64,000 bases of DNA from Brevibacterium luteolum (GCF_013004595.1 NZ_JABEMC010000002.1:62001-126000); one strand, 5' to 3'. Counted from the stretch's first letter, positions 47,566 through 56,366 are shown. The notes: generated from the letters alone by a model not told the origin. Made by a program: numbers and translations.

Positions 47566-49059
47566 TCAGCCGGCGGTGGCGTCGAAGCGGTCGAGGAACC
47601 GCTTCGCCCAGCCGGTGGGCTTCGGGTCGACTCCGTGCAGGGACATGCGGGCACCTCTGGCCTTCCCGCGCTCGGTCGCGGTGAAGGTGGGGTGACCGCC
47701 GGTCGACAGAGTGATGAGCGCCCTGCCGTCCCAGCCGGTGTCACGCAGCACCTCGATGAGCCCATCCTGGCTGACCGCACTCGTGAGGTCCTGGCTGTCG
47801 GTCTGGTGGAGATCGATCCGGAAGTCAGCGCCCGTGCCGCCGACGTAGTTCGACATGCGCACTGAGGTGAAACCGGCATCCCACAGGGCGGTCAGCAGGT
47901 CGGCATGGGCCGGCCACTCTGCGGCCGGAAACCTCGAGCTGTCGTCCGGGTAGGCGGTGTTGCTGACGCTGAGCTCCACGTCGCCGGGCAGCGGCCACGT
48001 GCTGCCGCTGAGCAGGTCGGCAAGCTCGCGCAGCTCGGTGCTGGAGCGGGTCACGACGTCCATCGACTGCCGGTTGAGGGCGATGTGCTCGACGGTGATG
48101 CCGCGCTCGGCCAGCAGGTCCCGGGCCTGGAAGTAGGCGTCAGCGTCCGCCCGCCCGTCGCCGAACTCCACGCGCAGCCCCTCAGCAGATCCCGCCGTGA
48201 GGTCAGAGAGCTCACCGGCCCCGTATTCGGCGGCGAAGACGTCGAGGACGTCTGGGATGTCGGCATCGTGTTCGACGAGCACAGTCGCATCGGGACGTTC
48301 GAGGGAGTGCGTCCACTGGACGGTGAAGGGCAGGCTGCCGGCCTGCTCTGCGGTGTCGTAGAACCGGGTGATGGCGTCCTGGACGCCTGGTTCGGACATG
48401 TCGACACGGGCGGTGACGCTCGGCTCCCAGTCGTCTCCGTCCCCGCCGGAGGTGCCTGGGCCGTGTTCGACGAGCTCGACCTCGTCTGCTGCCGCGGCTC
48501 GGCGCACGCCGAGGAGGAGCTGGCGCTCACCGGCGGCAGCGTCGGTGAGCCAGCTGCGCATATCGGTTCCGAAGGCGAGCGTGACGCTGGCGTTCATGTT
48601 CTCGCCGATCTCCCCGCCCGTGACATCGGGCAGGCTGGTGAGGAACGGCAGCTGGGAGAGGTTGAGCGGTCCCGGCTGCGGAATGCTGGTGGTGACATCG
48701 TGGACGACGTGCCCGACGGTGCCGGTGAACCGGCCGGACTCCACGCTCACCTCCGGTGGTCCCTGCGGGTAGCGGTAGTCGTTGACGCGTGCGAGGAGGG
48801 CTTTCGCGGTGTCGTCGAGGGCATCGGGATCGGTGTCTGCGTCGACGGTGACGGTGACGTCGGTGCCCGAACGCGTCACCGCGGTGACGCCGGCCAGACC
48901 CTCGATCTCCGTGACGAGCTCGTCGTAGGTCGATTCCGGCAGTGGTTTCGCCGGCTGCGTGCACGCGCTCAGCGCACCGCCGGTGAGCAGCAGGCAGAGC
49001 AGCGCCGCAACGATCCGGAGTCGAAGTGGCCGGAGATCAAGGTGCGGTGTGCTGCTCAT
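47566..49059 (-). CDS. Secreted lipoprotein of unknown function
   Basis: This 497-residue protein has a signal peptide ending in lipobox ALSAC (about residue 32) and a repeated alpha/beta mature part without recognisable motifs. Two segments resemble each other loosely (ELVTEIEGLAGVTAVTRSGTDVTVTVDAD near the start and ERGITVEHIALNRQSMDVVTRSSTELRELAD later), which may mean duplicated small domains. There is no membrane segment beyond the anchor. It is a single gene between the crotonase and the epimerase. Function cannot be assigned. Confidence 0.75.
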   Translation of the reverse strand: MSSTPHLDLRPLRLRIVAALLCLLLTGGALSACTQPAKPLPESTYDELVTEIEGLAGVTAVTRSGTDVTVTVDADTDPDALDDTAKALLARVNDYRYPQGPPEVSVESGRFTGTVGHVVHDVTTSIPQPGPLNLSQLPFLTSLPDVTGGEIGENMNASVTLAFGTDMRSWLTDAAAGERQLLLGVRRAAAADEVELVEHGPGTSGGDGDDWEPSVTARVDMSEPGVQDAITRFYDTAEQAGSLPFTVQWTHSLERPDATVLVEHDADIPDVLDVFAAEYGAGELSDLTAGSAEGLRVEFGDGRADADAYFQARDLLAERGITVEHIALNRQSMDVVTRSSTELRELADLLSGSTWPLPGDVELSVSNTAYPDDSSRFPAAEWPAHADLLTALWDAGFTSVRMSNYVGGTGADFRIDLHQTDSQDLTSAVSQDGLIEVLRDTGWDGRALITLSTGGHPTFTATERGKARGARMSLHGVDPKPTGWAKRFLDRFDATAG

Positions 49060-49137
49060 GCCTCCAGGCTATGGACGGGCACCGGCCGTGCGGTCACAGC
49101 GATGTGCCGGTTCGGGCACACCGTCTGCAAGCGGCGA

Positions 49138-49176
49138 CCACCGCCTCGGGAACGGGAGAACCACCTCGGGAACGGG
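49138..49176. repeat. Direct repeat of the dispersed CCTCGGGAACGGG motif, two copies
   Basis: CCACCGCCTCGGGAACGGG and CCACCTCGGGAACGGG lie 20 bases apart in the intergenic DNA before the epimerase gene. They are the clearest pair of the dispersed family. Confidence 0.75.
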
Positions 49177-49267
49177 GTGCTCAGGGGAGTCACAGCAGAC
49201 ACGGCGCGGGCAATGACGGCAGGCCGCGGGCGGGCGCATTAGCCTGATCGCAAGGAGAGGAGTCGAA

Positions 49268-50224
49268 GTGAGAGTCGTCGTCACGGGTGCTGCCGGTTAC
49301 GTCGGTCAAGCGATCGCCCGCAGGCTGGCCGAATCCGGTCGCAGGGTCACGAGCGTCGGGCTGGCCGACCCGCAGATCAGCGGGGTCGAGCACCACGAGT
49401 GGGACATCCGCGAGGAGATTCCCCAGCAGCTGCGGGGCCGGCTGCGCTTCACCGATGCCGTCGTCCACGCTGCGGTCATCGACGACGACTGGGCGCGCGA
49501 GGACGAGCTGCAGGCCGTCAACGTCACCGGCACCCGCCATGTGCTCGACGCGTTCCCCAAGCCGCGGATGATCTGCCTGTCCAGCACGGCCGTCTACGCG
49601 CCGGCCGATGCGCACCGCTACCTGTACGAGGAGGGCGGGCCGGTCGACCCGGACCGGTACCTGTGCGCCTATGAGCGCATCCTCGCCGAGGCCGAACGGG
49701 TCATCGCCCGGGTGCGGCCCGAAGCGCTCGTGCTGCGCCCGAACGCCGTGTACGGGCCAGACGATACGACGCTGTGGCCGATCCTGGAGCGGATGGCCGA
49801 CGGCGGTGTGCTCAAGCTGCCGGCAGGCGGGCGGCACACGATGACGATGACGCACATCGACACGCTCACCGCAGCCGTCGATGCCGCGCTGACGAAGCCG
49901 GAGGCCTACGGGCCGATGAACATCGGCGACCCGCAGCCCTATGTCGTGCACGAAGCGCTCAACACCTACCTCGGGCGGTTCGGCCACCCCTCGCTCGAAC
50001 TCGACACGATCGCCGCCGACCTTGCGCTTGTCAAGGCGTGGTTCGCGGAGCGCAAGGCGCGCCGGAAGAAGCGCCGCCCGCCGTACACCCGGCATGCGAT
50101 GCGGAATCTGGCTCGGGAGCGGACGTACAGTCTGTCGCGGATGCACCGGATGCTCGGGATCGAGGGTGTGCAGGGGCTGCGCCGCTCGGGTGCGGCTGCC
50201 GGGCGGGTGCCGCGACGCGACTGA
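49268..50224 (+). CDS. NAD-dependent epimerase/dehydratase-like protein with altered active site
   Basis: This 318-residue extended SDR starts with a nucleotide-binding TGAAGYVGQAI and contains LSSTAVY and the substrate-region block RPNAVYGPDD. At the active-site YxxxK the sequence is YERIL (within LCAYERILAEAERV), so Leu stands at the catalytic Lys. The C-terminal 70 residues are very basic (KARRKKRRPP) with a terminal extension. The GTG start has GAGGAG five bases upstream. It may be a non-catalytic or divergent homologue; the substrate is unknown. A terminator follows directly. Confidence 0.78.
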   Translation: MRVVVTGAAGYVGQAIARRLAESGRRVTSVGLADPQISGVEHHEWDIREEIPQQLRGRLRFTDAVVHAAVIDDDWAREDELQAVNVTGTRHVLDAFPKPRMICLSSTAVYAPADAHRYLYEEGGPVDPDRYLCAYERILAEAERVIARVRPEALVLRPNAVYGPDDTTLWPILERMADGGVLKLPAGGRHTMTMTHIDTLTAAVDAALTKPEAYGPMNIGDPQPYVVHEALNTYLGRFGHPSLELDTIAADLALVKAWFAERKARRKKRRPPYTRHAMRNLARERTYSLSRMHRMLGIEGVQGLRRSGAAAGRVPRRD

Positions 50225-50254
50225 GGGGCCCGCCCAGGTGGGCAGACCCCTCAG
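50221..50254. terminator. Bidirectional terminator between epimerase and DUF6458 genes
   Basis: CTGAGGGG and CCCCTCAG close an inner GCCCA/TGGGC stem with a small loop. It overlaps the epimerase stop and lies 25 bases from the end of the convergent DUF6458 gene. Confidence 0.65.
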
Positions 50255-50278
50255 TGTCTGTGGTGCTGGTGACGCGGC

Positions 50279-50455
50279 CTAGAGCTGGCGGCGCCGGTTG
50301 GCCATGGTGATGAAGGCCAGCAGCAGCGCGAGAACTCCGACGCCGATGCAGATGTAGCCGACCATCGTCAGGTCCATGACGCTCCAGGCGTCTCGGACGG
50401 CGAAGGCCAGGATCGCGCCGATGAGGATGAGGAAGACTCCGACTCCGAATCCCAT
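50279..50455 (-). CDS. DUF6458 family small membrane protein
   Basis: The 58-residue protein reads MGFGVGVFLILIGAILAFAV, a short polar turn (RDAWSVMDLTMVG), a second helix (YICIGVGVLALLLAFI) and a basic end (NRRRQL). This is the exact layout of DUF6458, a two-helix family common in actinobacteria with no known function. GGAG lies about eight bases before the ATG. It is short and easily overlooked; size and pattern make it convincing. It is convergent with the epimerase gene. Confidence 0.85.
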   Translation of the reverse strand: MGFGVGVFLILIGAILAFAVRDAWSVMDLTMVGYICIGVGVLALLLAFITMANRRRQL

Positions 50456-50639
50456 GGGTTGCTCCGTTTCTGTCGCGCCGGAGCGCTGATCGCGCCCGAC
50501 TCGGTCAGTTTCAGTATTGACGAAGTGCCCGCCTGAGACAACGACCCGGCGGAGTTTGGTGATGACAGGTGTGCAGGCACCGGTGATCTGAGTCGTTTCG
50601 GATGCATCTGCGGTGCCCGAGGTGCCGGTCGCGGGGATC

Positions 50640-51893
50640 TCAGACGGCGGGCTGGGAGTGTCGGTACTGGTCAGGGGGGTCGCGGAAGATCGGGCAGCTC
50701 ATGCAGCGCGGCCCGCCGCGGCCGCGGCCGAGTTCGGTGCCGGCGATCGGGATGACATCGATGCCGTGCTCGGCCAGCAGCGTGTTGGCACCGGTGTTGC
50801 GGGCGTAGGCGATGACCGCACCAGGAGCGACGGCAAGCACATTGAGGCCGTCGTGCCACTGCTCGCGTTCAGCAGCGTAGGGGTCCTGGTCGGGGACGAG
50901 GACGCGCATCCTCTCGCGGCCGAGCGCCTCGGCCATCGCTGAGTGCATCTGCGCGGCCGGATAGTCGGTGATCGACAGCTCGCCTGACTGGCTGCCGGGG
51001 GTGATGAGGTAGGACGGCAGCGGGTCGAGGCCGCCGTAGCAGAGGAAGGTCCGCTCATCGACCATAGTCATGACGGTGTCAAGGTGCATGAACGACCGCC
51101 GCTCAGGCATCCGCAGCGCCAGCACCCGTTCAGCCGCTCCTGCGGTCATGAGGGTGCGGGTGAGCCGTTCGACCCCGGCTGGGGTGGTGCGCTCGCTCAT
51201 CCCGATCATGACCGCGCCGTTGCCGAGGACGAAGATGTCGCCGCCTTCGGTGGTTGCGATCCCGGATTCGCCGCCGGCACTCCAGTGGGCGAAGCCGGCG
51301 GCTGCGAAGCGGGGATGCCAGCGGTAGACGGCCTCGTAGCTGATGGTCTCGCGTTTGCGGGCGCGCTTGCGCATCGAGTTGATCGCCACCCCACCGTAGA
51401 TCCAGGCAGAGGCGTCGCGGCTGTAGAGGTGGTTGGGCAGCGGCGGCAGCACGAAGTCACCGTCATCCAGGTCGGCCAGCCACAGCGAGCCGGGCACTGC
51501 AACGCGGTCGACCACCTCGCGTTTGGTGATCCCGCCGATGAGCACCGCGGTGAGCCCGGTGGCATCCATGGCCGCGAGCATCTAAGAAAGCGGTGCGGCC
51601 GCGACTGGGCCGCAGGCACGCTCGTCGACGACCGCCTCAAGCACGGCGGTCTTCGCCTCGGGCACTGTGAGGGTTTCGGCGAGCAGGTCGCTGAAGAGGT
51701 GGACGGTGACTCCGGCCTCGCGCAGGGCTGTGATGAAGCCGTCGTGTTCGCTGCGGGCTACTTCGGCGAAGGGCACGTCGTCGAAGAGCAGTTCGCCCAT
51801 ATTGCTCGGGGTCAGCCGCTCCAGCTCGATGCCGGGCCGGTGCACGATGACCTCCCGCAGCCGCCCGGTCTCGGAGCCGACCCCCAGCGTCAT
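50640..51893 (-). pseudogene. arcA: Arginine deiminase gene interrupted by an in-frame TAG
   Basis: The 418-codon frame covers a whole arginine deiminase, which turns arginine into citrulline and ammonia. All expected blocks are present: TGRLREVIVHRPG, DDVPFAEVARSEHDGF, the His/Glu block [37 protein letters not shown], and the catalytic Cys in CMSCPIFRD. But codon 104 (51584-51582) is TAG, between PVAAAPLS and [17 protein letters not shown], and the frame continues without shift. A single G to T change in GAG would create it. The downstream part could restart at the ATG just after the TAG but would lack the N-terminal active-site segment. It follows pheA by one base, so it would be co-expressed. 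Confidence 0.9.
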
Positions 51894-51894
51894 C

Positions 51895-52824
51895 TCAGCC
51901 CCGGATCGCCGCAAGCCACTCGTGGGCGGCGGTGAAGGCCTGGGCGGTCATATCCGGGTCGACGACGACCTTCTCCCCATCAGCCGAGGGGTAGGAGCCG
52001 AGGAACTGCAGACGGCGGGCGATCCGGTGCACGCCGGCCAGCGCCTCGGCCATCCGCGGTTCGGCCACATGCCCCTGCGCGTCGATGGAGAACTGGTAGA
52101 GGCCCAGCCCGTCGCCGGTGGGCCGGGATTCAATGCGTGAGAGGTTGACCCCGCGGGTGGAGAACTGCTCCAGCAGCTCCAGCAGCGCACCGGCCCGGTC
52201 CGAGGCGAGCGCGGCGACGAGCGTCGTCTTATCCGCCCCGGTGGGTTCGGGCAGTTCGCGTTTGGTGGAGACGAGCACGAACCGGGTGTCGGCGTCCTTG
52301 CGGTCGCCGATGTCGTCGGCGAGCGCCGTGAGACCGTAGCGTTCGGCGGCCAGGGCCGGGCAGATCGCGACCTGGTAGTCGACGTCCGACTCTGCGAGGT
52401 CGCGGGCGGCGGCCGCGGTTGAGGCGGCGGGGATGTAGTGGGCGGCCGCCAGGTTCTCAGACAGCCAGGCCCTCGTCTGCGCTTCGGCGTGCGGGTGGGT
52501 GGAGAACGCGGTGACGTCGGCAAGCTCGGTGCCGGGTTTGACGGCGAGGACGAAGCGCACGCGCACGACGGTTTCGGCCACGATCTGCAGCTCGTCGTGC
52601 TGGGTGAGCGCGTCGAGGGTTGCCGGCACGCCGCCTTCGAGTGAGTTCTCGATCGGCACGACCGCGCCGGTCAGCTCGCCTGCGGCCACGGCGGCCAGGG
52701 CGGCGTCGGCGCTGCGCATGGGCGTGCGGACAGCGTCCATCCGGTCGTGGGCGGTGAGCAGCTGGATGAGTGCGGCCTCGGTGAAGGTCGCCTCGGGTCC
52801 GAGGTAGCCGAAGGACAGGGTCAC
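51895..52824 (-). CDS. pheA: Prephenate dehydratase
   Basis: The 309-residue protein converts prephenate to phenylpyruvate in phenylalanine synthesis. The catalytic domain has GYLGPEATFTEAA, VVPIENSLEGGVPATLD, and the TRF motif (DTRFVLVS). An ACT regulatory domain follows, with GVNLSRIESRP, where phenylalanine binds. GTG start with AAAGGAG nine bases upstream. The stop lies one base before the arcA start. A glycosyltransferase gene precedes it on the same strand. Confidence 0.95.
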   Translation of the reverse strand: MTLSFGYLGPEATFTEAALIQLLTAHDRMDAVRTPMRSADAALAAVAAGELTGAVVPIENSLEGGVPATLDALTQHDELQIVAETVVRVRFVLAVKPGTELADVTAFSTHPHAEAQTRAWLSENLAAAHYIPAASTAAAARDLAESDVDYQVAICPALAAERYGLTALADDIGDRKDADTRFVLVSTKRELPEPTGADKTTLVAALASDRAGALLELLEQFSTRGVNLSRIESRPTGDGLGLYQFSIDAQGHVAEPRMAEALAGVHRIARRLQFLGSYPSADGEKVVVDPDMTAQAFTAAHEWLAAIRG

Positions 52825-52849
52825 AGTTGTGGTCTCCTTTCGGGGCGGG

Positions 52850-53605
52850 TCAGCGGGTGCCGCGCCCGAGGCGGTGACGGGCTCGGCGGGCCCGGCGCAC
52901 CGTGAGTGCTCGGAGCACGTCGCGGTACTGGGCGGCCCGGTGCAGCTGGGCCTTGAGGTCCTTGCCGGTCACCCGGTGGTGGAGGTCGCATTCGACCTCT
53001 TCGACGCGCAGCCCGGCGTCGAGGACGTCGATGGTCATGGCGGTCTCGACTCCCCAGCCGGCGGCGAACGGCAGGGCGGCTTCGAAGGCCTCACGGCTCA
53101 GACACCGCATGCCCGATAACGGCTGGGTGGCCTCGAAGCCGGTGAGCTCGGCGATGCCCTTCTTCGCCAGGCCGACGACGAACCCGAATCCGCCGCCGGA
53201 GCGCTTCTGCGGCGGCAGGATCGCAATCGTCATATCGGCCTCGCCGGCGAGCACCGGTGCGGTCAGAGGTGCGGTGGCGACGGCGGAGTCCTCCAAGTCG
53301 GCGTCGATGAACAGCAGCGCCCGGTGCTCTGGCTGCTGGCCGGTGGGCGCTTCAGTGATCTCGCGGTTGCGCACGGCGAACGCGCCCGTCATCATCGCTG
53401 CGGCCTTGCCGCGGTTCTTCCGGTGCACGAGCACCTGCGCCCCGGCCTGGCGGGCCAGGTTCGCGGTGTCGTCGGAGGAGCCGTCGTCGACGACGATGAC
53501 GAGGTCGACACCGGGGATCTGCCGGGTGGCGGCCACGGTCGCGGCGATCCGCTCGGCTTCATCCTTGGCCGGGATAATCGCGGCGACAGCTGTGGGTGCA
53601 GACAT
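52850..53605 (-). CDS. Family 2 glycosyltransferase
   Basis: This 251-residue GT-A enzyme has IIPAKDEAERIAATV, the nucleotide-binding VVDDGSSDDT and the metal-binding DADLED, with the acceptor part containing LSGMRCLSREAF. There are no membrane helices, and length resembles small glycosyltransferases including glucosyl-3-phosphoglycerate synthase-like proteins, but the exact donor and acceptor are not clear. AGGAGG lies nine bases before the ATG. It is followed 25 bases later by pheA. The basic C-terminus (RRARRARHRLGRGTR) includes a near-copy of the dispersed motif. Confidence 0.85.
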   Translation of the reverse strand: MSAPTAVAAIIPAKDEAERIAATVAATRQIPGVDLVIVVDDGSSDDTANLARQAGAQVLVHRKNRGKAAAMMTGAFAVRNREITEAPTGQQPEHRALLFIDADLEDSAVATAPLTAPVLAGEADMTIAILPPQKRSGGGFGFVVGLAKKGIAELTGFEATQPLSGMRCLSREAFEAALPFAAGWGVETAMTIDVLDAGLRVEEVECDLHHRVTGKDLKAQLHRAAQYRDVLRALTVRRARRARHRLGRGTR

Positions 53606-53640
53606 CGGATCCTGCCTCCTGAGGTGCAGCGGGCGGTGGG

Positions 53641-54522
53641 TCAGCGGATGGTGAGCTGGCGGGAGACGACGCCGGCCTTGGCGCGGCGTTCGTCGTAGTC
53701 GAGACTGCCGGACTCGTTCATCGCGGCATCGAGCTTCTTGGCGAACTCGCCCAGCGGCTCTTCGACCGCGTCGGGCTGGGTGCCGTCGGGCAGCTCCCAG
53801 ACGGGGATGACGATGCCGTGGGCGCGGAAGCAGCCGAGGTAGCGGCCGAGCCCGGAGACGGTGTTCTCGCCGCGGGCGTGCAGGCGGGCCAGGCCGTTCA
53901 TGACGGTGTCCTCGTCCTGCTTCTGCGCCCAGCGCAGGTAGATGTGCCCGCCCATCTCGGTCCAGTATGCGGAGTCGGCGGAGACGAGCTTCTCCGTCGG
54001 GCTGATCGACTCGTTGGCCTGTTCGAGCGCACCGGCGAGGTCCTCATCGCGGTGCTCGGGGTCATCGGCGAGCCAGTAGTCGAAGGTCTCCTGCACGCTG
54101 ACGGTGAAGGGAGCAGAGGTGTCGAGGATGTCCTGCAGTCGCGGGCCGGAACCGGGGTTGGCGTTGGCCTCAGCGTAGGTGCCGGGCTCGGCGTCCTTGA
54201 CCTTGAGGATCGCTGCGGCGATGTCGCGGGAGGGATCCGGGGAGGCGACCGGGACCTGCATGCCGGCCATGATGACGCCGTCCTGGCGGTGCAGTGCCTG
54301 CCAGGCCGCCGGCAGCAGCGAGGCGATGACGATCTCGCCGCCGCCGTGCTCCTCGTTCAGCTTCGCAGTCGCGGTCGCGGCGGGCACGAGTTCGCGCAGG
54401 CACACGAGGTCGGCTTCGAATGGCAGGCCCTCGAAGGGGCGCTTGACGAAGCCGGCGGCCTGCTGTTTGGCCAGGCGCTTGGCGATGAGCTCTTCCTTGG
54501 ACTTCTTGGACTTCTTTCCCAT
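53641..54522 (-). CDS. DUF5926 family protein
   Basis: This 293-residue protein starts MGKKSKKSKEELIAKRLAKQQ, a very basic opening, followed by PFEGLPFEADLVCLRELVPAATAT, the characteristic DUF5926 block. It is conserved in actinobacteria, probably soluble, and of unknown function. The Lys-rich N-terminus may bind nucleic acid, but that is a guess. The frame is open for 16 more codons, which overlap the divergent GNAT promoter region and give unconserved residues. Divergent from the acetyltransferase gene with only about 46 bases between starts. Confidence 0.88.
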   Translation of the reverse strand: MGKKSKKSKEELIAKRLAKQQAAGFVKRPFEGLPFEADLVCLRELVPAATATAKLNEEHGGGEIVIASLLPAAWQALHRQDGVIMAGMQVPVASPDPSRDIAAAILKVKDAEPGTYAEANANPGSGPRLQDILDTSAPFTVSVQETFDYWLADDPEHRDEDLAGALEQANESISPTEKLVSADSAYWTEMGGHIYLRWAQKQDEDTVMNGLARLHARGENTVSGLGRYLGCFRAHGIVIPVWELPDGTQPDAVEEPLGEFAKKLDAAMNESGSLDYDERRAKAGVVSRQLTIR

Positions 54523-54568
54523 GCCGGTCAGTGTATCGCCCGCACCCGGTGCCGATATCGTGGGTCTC

Positions 54569-55126
54569 ATGGCTCTCCTCCACTCCGGACTCCACGATTC
54601 CGCCGTCGCCCAGCGCCATCTGCGCTACGCCCAGCGGCTCGTCGACGCCGGCTACAGCTTCGACCTGCTCACTGCCGATGACCACGGCCCCGCTGCCGAG
54701 GTGCTGCGGGCTGCCGAGGCGACCGGAGCCTCGGGCGCGGACTTCGCGTTCCTTCCGCAGGACTCCGGGCTCATCGCCCGGTCCGCCGATGGGCAGATCG
54801 CCGCCGTGCTCGCCGTCACCGCGGTGAGCTTCGACAACGGCCAGGCGCTGCTCATCCGGGCGCTGGCCACCGCCGAGGAGTTCCGCTCGCAGGGGCTTGC
54901 CACGGTGCTGGCGGGCATGGCCCCGCAGGTGCTCTCGGCTGCCGGGCTGCCGACCCGCTGCCTGCTCGTGGCCTCCGCTTCCGAGGCGCGGGCCACGTTC
55001 GCACACCGGGCCGGGTTCCGCGTACTCACCCCAGGCTCGGAGCTGCCGATCGACCTCGGCGGCATCGAGACCGACGTCTTCGGTGAGATCGGCGACCGGT
55101 GCTGGTGCCTCAAAGAAGTGAAGTAG
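54569..55126 (+). CDS. GNAT-like N-acetyltransferase
   Basis: The 185-residue protein shows a GNAT acetyl-CoA site (LATAEEFRSQGLATVLAGMAPQVL) near residues 90-110, followed by strand and helix elements (LLVASASEARATFAHRAGF) typical of the fold. The N-terminal part (HSGLHDSAVAQRHLRYAQRLVDAGYSF) is family-specific. The frame extends far upstream, but only because it runs antisense to the DUF5926 gene; the ATG at 54569 gives a compact protein. Substrate unknown. Confidence 0.72.
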   Translation: MALLHSGLHDSAVAQRHLRYAQRLVDAGYSFDLLTADDHGPAAEVLRAAEATGASGADFAFLPQDSGLIARSADGQIAAVLAVTAVSFDNGQALLIRALATAEEFRSQGLATVLAGMAPQVLSAAGLPTRCLLVASASEARATFAHRAGFRVLTPGSELPIDLGGIETDVFGEIGDRCWCLKEVK

Positions 55127-55139
55127 AGCGCAGAGGGCC

Positions 55140-55157
55140 TGAGCGTTTTGAGCGTTT
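55140..55157 (+). promoter_or_regulatory. Tandem 9-base repeat, candidate operator of toxin-antitoxin pair 2
   Basis: TGAGCGTTT is repeated exactly twice, 19 bases before the antitoxin ATG. Its core GAGCGTTTTGAGCG resembles the site upstream of pair 1. A -10 box TAGAAT (55164-55169) follows and the ATG starts six bases after it, so the transcript may be leaderless. Confidence 0.6.
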
Positions 55158-55175
55158 CTCGAGTAGAATGAGGAT

Positions 55176-55577
55176 ATGGCTGGAGCAACGAAACACGAGC
55201 GATCCTCAGAGCTGCGCGACGTCGTCGACGAAGCTTTGGACACGATGCCGAATCTCACTGACAATGTCCGGGCAGCATTCGGCAGGCTCATCGACGTGCT
55301 CGAATCCAGCGGCGACGCCGTCGTGTTTCCCGCCGAGGCGTCGCTCTCCACGACTCAAGCAGCCGACCTTCTCGGTGTCAGCCGAATGACAGTCGTGCGA
55401 CTCATCGACCGCGGCGAACTCCACGCAGACACCAGCTCGGTGCACCGCCGTATTCCGGTGTCGGAGCTGAAGCGCTACCAGACCGAATTCCGCCGCCGAC
55501 AGCGCACGGCAATGAGTGAGCTTGCCGAGGACATCACCGCGACCACGCCCGCCGACCGGGTGATCGAAACCCGGTGA
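55176..55577 (+). CDS. Excisionase-type HTH antitoxin (pair 2)
   Basis: This 133-residue protein has helical N-terminal segments and an excisionase-like helix-turn-helix (LSTTQAADLLGVSRMTVVRLIDRGELHADTSSVHRRIPVSELKRY), strongly similar to the antitoxin at 46059. Its stop overlaps the GTG of the PIN gene (GTGA), a typical toxin-antitoxin coupling. The charged C-terminus (EFRRRQRTAMSELAEDI) likely wraps the toxin. It lies behind two tandem 9-base repeats which may be its binding site. Confidence 0.85.
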   Translation: MAGATKHERSSELRDVVDEALDTMPNLTDNVRAAFGRLIDVLESSGDAVVFPAEASLSTTQAADLLGVSRMTVVRLIDRGELHADTSSVHRRIPVSELKRYQTEFRRRQRTAMSELAEDITATTPADRVIETR

Positions 55578-56146
55578 GTGCAACGAAATCAGGCAGCGCT
55601 CCTGCGGTCGTCCTCGATGCTTGCACATTGGTGCCCATCAGACTCGCGACGACCTTACTTTGGCTGGCAGAAGCCGGAATCTTCGAGCTGCTCTGGTCCG
55701 AGCAGATCCTCGGCGAGGTGCAGCGCACGCTCCCCAAACTCGGCCTCAGCCCTGAACGAGCTGAGCGGCGCGTTGGCTCCATGCGGTACGCGTTCGGGGA
55801 AGCGGCACTTGTCGACGACTTTGACCACCTTATTCCTGCTCTGACATGCGATCCAAAGGACCGACATGTGCTAGCCGCAGCCGTGCGCGCAGAGGCTGAT
55901 CTCATCGTGGCGTTCAACCTCAAGGACTTCCCTGCCGAAGCTGTGTCCGGCCGAGAAATCGATGTCGTACATCCGGATACGTTTCTGACCGCTCTGGTCA
56001 CAGAGAATCCTGTCGTTGTCATCAAGGCAGTTGAACGCGGTTGCGCCGAGCTGAAGGATCCGCCACAGACCGCCTTGCAGTTCCTAGCGTCGCTCGCCTC
56101 GACTGTTCCGGCTTTCGCCGATACGGCTGCCGGTGAAATCAGATGA
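55574..56146 (+). CDS. PIN-domain toxin (pair 2)
   Basis: At 190 residues this toxin has the PIN strand-1 Asp in VVLDACTLVPI (Asp15), an acidic EQILGEVQRTL helix, and the central DPKDRHVLAAAVRAEADLIVAFNLKDFP, where Asp residues complete the metal site. The C-terminal helical half (FLASLASTVPAFADTA) corresponds to that of toxin 1. Its GTG overlaps the antitoxin stop. PIN toxins cleave tRNA or mRNA. All visible catalytic acids are present, unlike toxin 1 whose N-terminus lacks a start codon. Confidence 0.87.
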   Translation: MSATKSGSAPAVVLDACTLVPIRLATTLLWLAEAGIFELLWSEQILGEVQRTLPKLGLSPERAERRVGSMRYAFGEAALVDDFDHLIPALTCDPKDRHVLAAAVRAEADLIVAFNLKDFPAEAVSGREIDVVHPDTFLTALVTENPVVVIKAVERGCAELKDPPQTALQFLASLASTVPAFADTAAGEIR

Positions 56147-56304
56147 GAAATCGAGTTCTGTGTTTCCACACGTCTTATCTCGCCCCCCCATCATCGAGAT
56201 GTCTTGGCCTGTAAGCAGATGTGACCCCTACTGCCAGGAATTGAAACAGTCACGGGTGACGGCGGGTTGATCCTGATTTCGGAGTCAGCCCGGGCAATAC
56301 AAAA

Positions 56305-56342
56305 GCCCCGGGCGCATGCTGAGGCAGAGGCAACACCGGGGC
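56305..56342 (-). terminator. Terminator of MFS gene 56367-57542
   Basis: GCCCCGG (56305-56311) pairs with CCGGGGC (56336-56342) over a 24-base loop. On the minus strand the stem is followed by TTTTGTATTG, a U-rich tail, 25 bases after the MFS stop. Confidence 0.6.
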
Positions 56343-56366
56343 GTTCGCTTCTATTGTAATGCGAGC

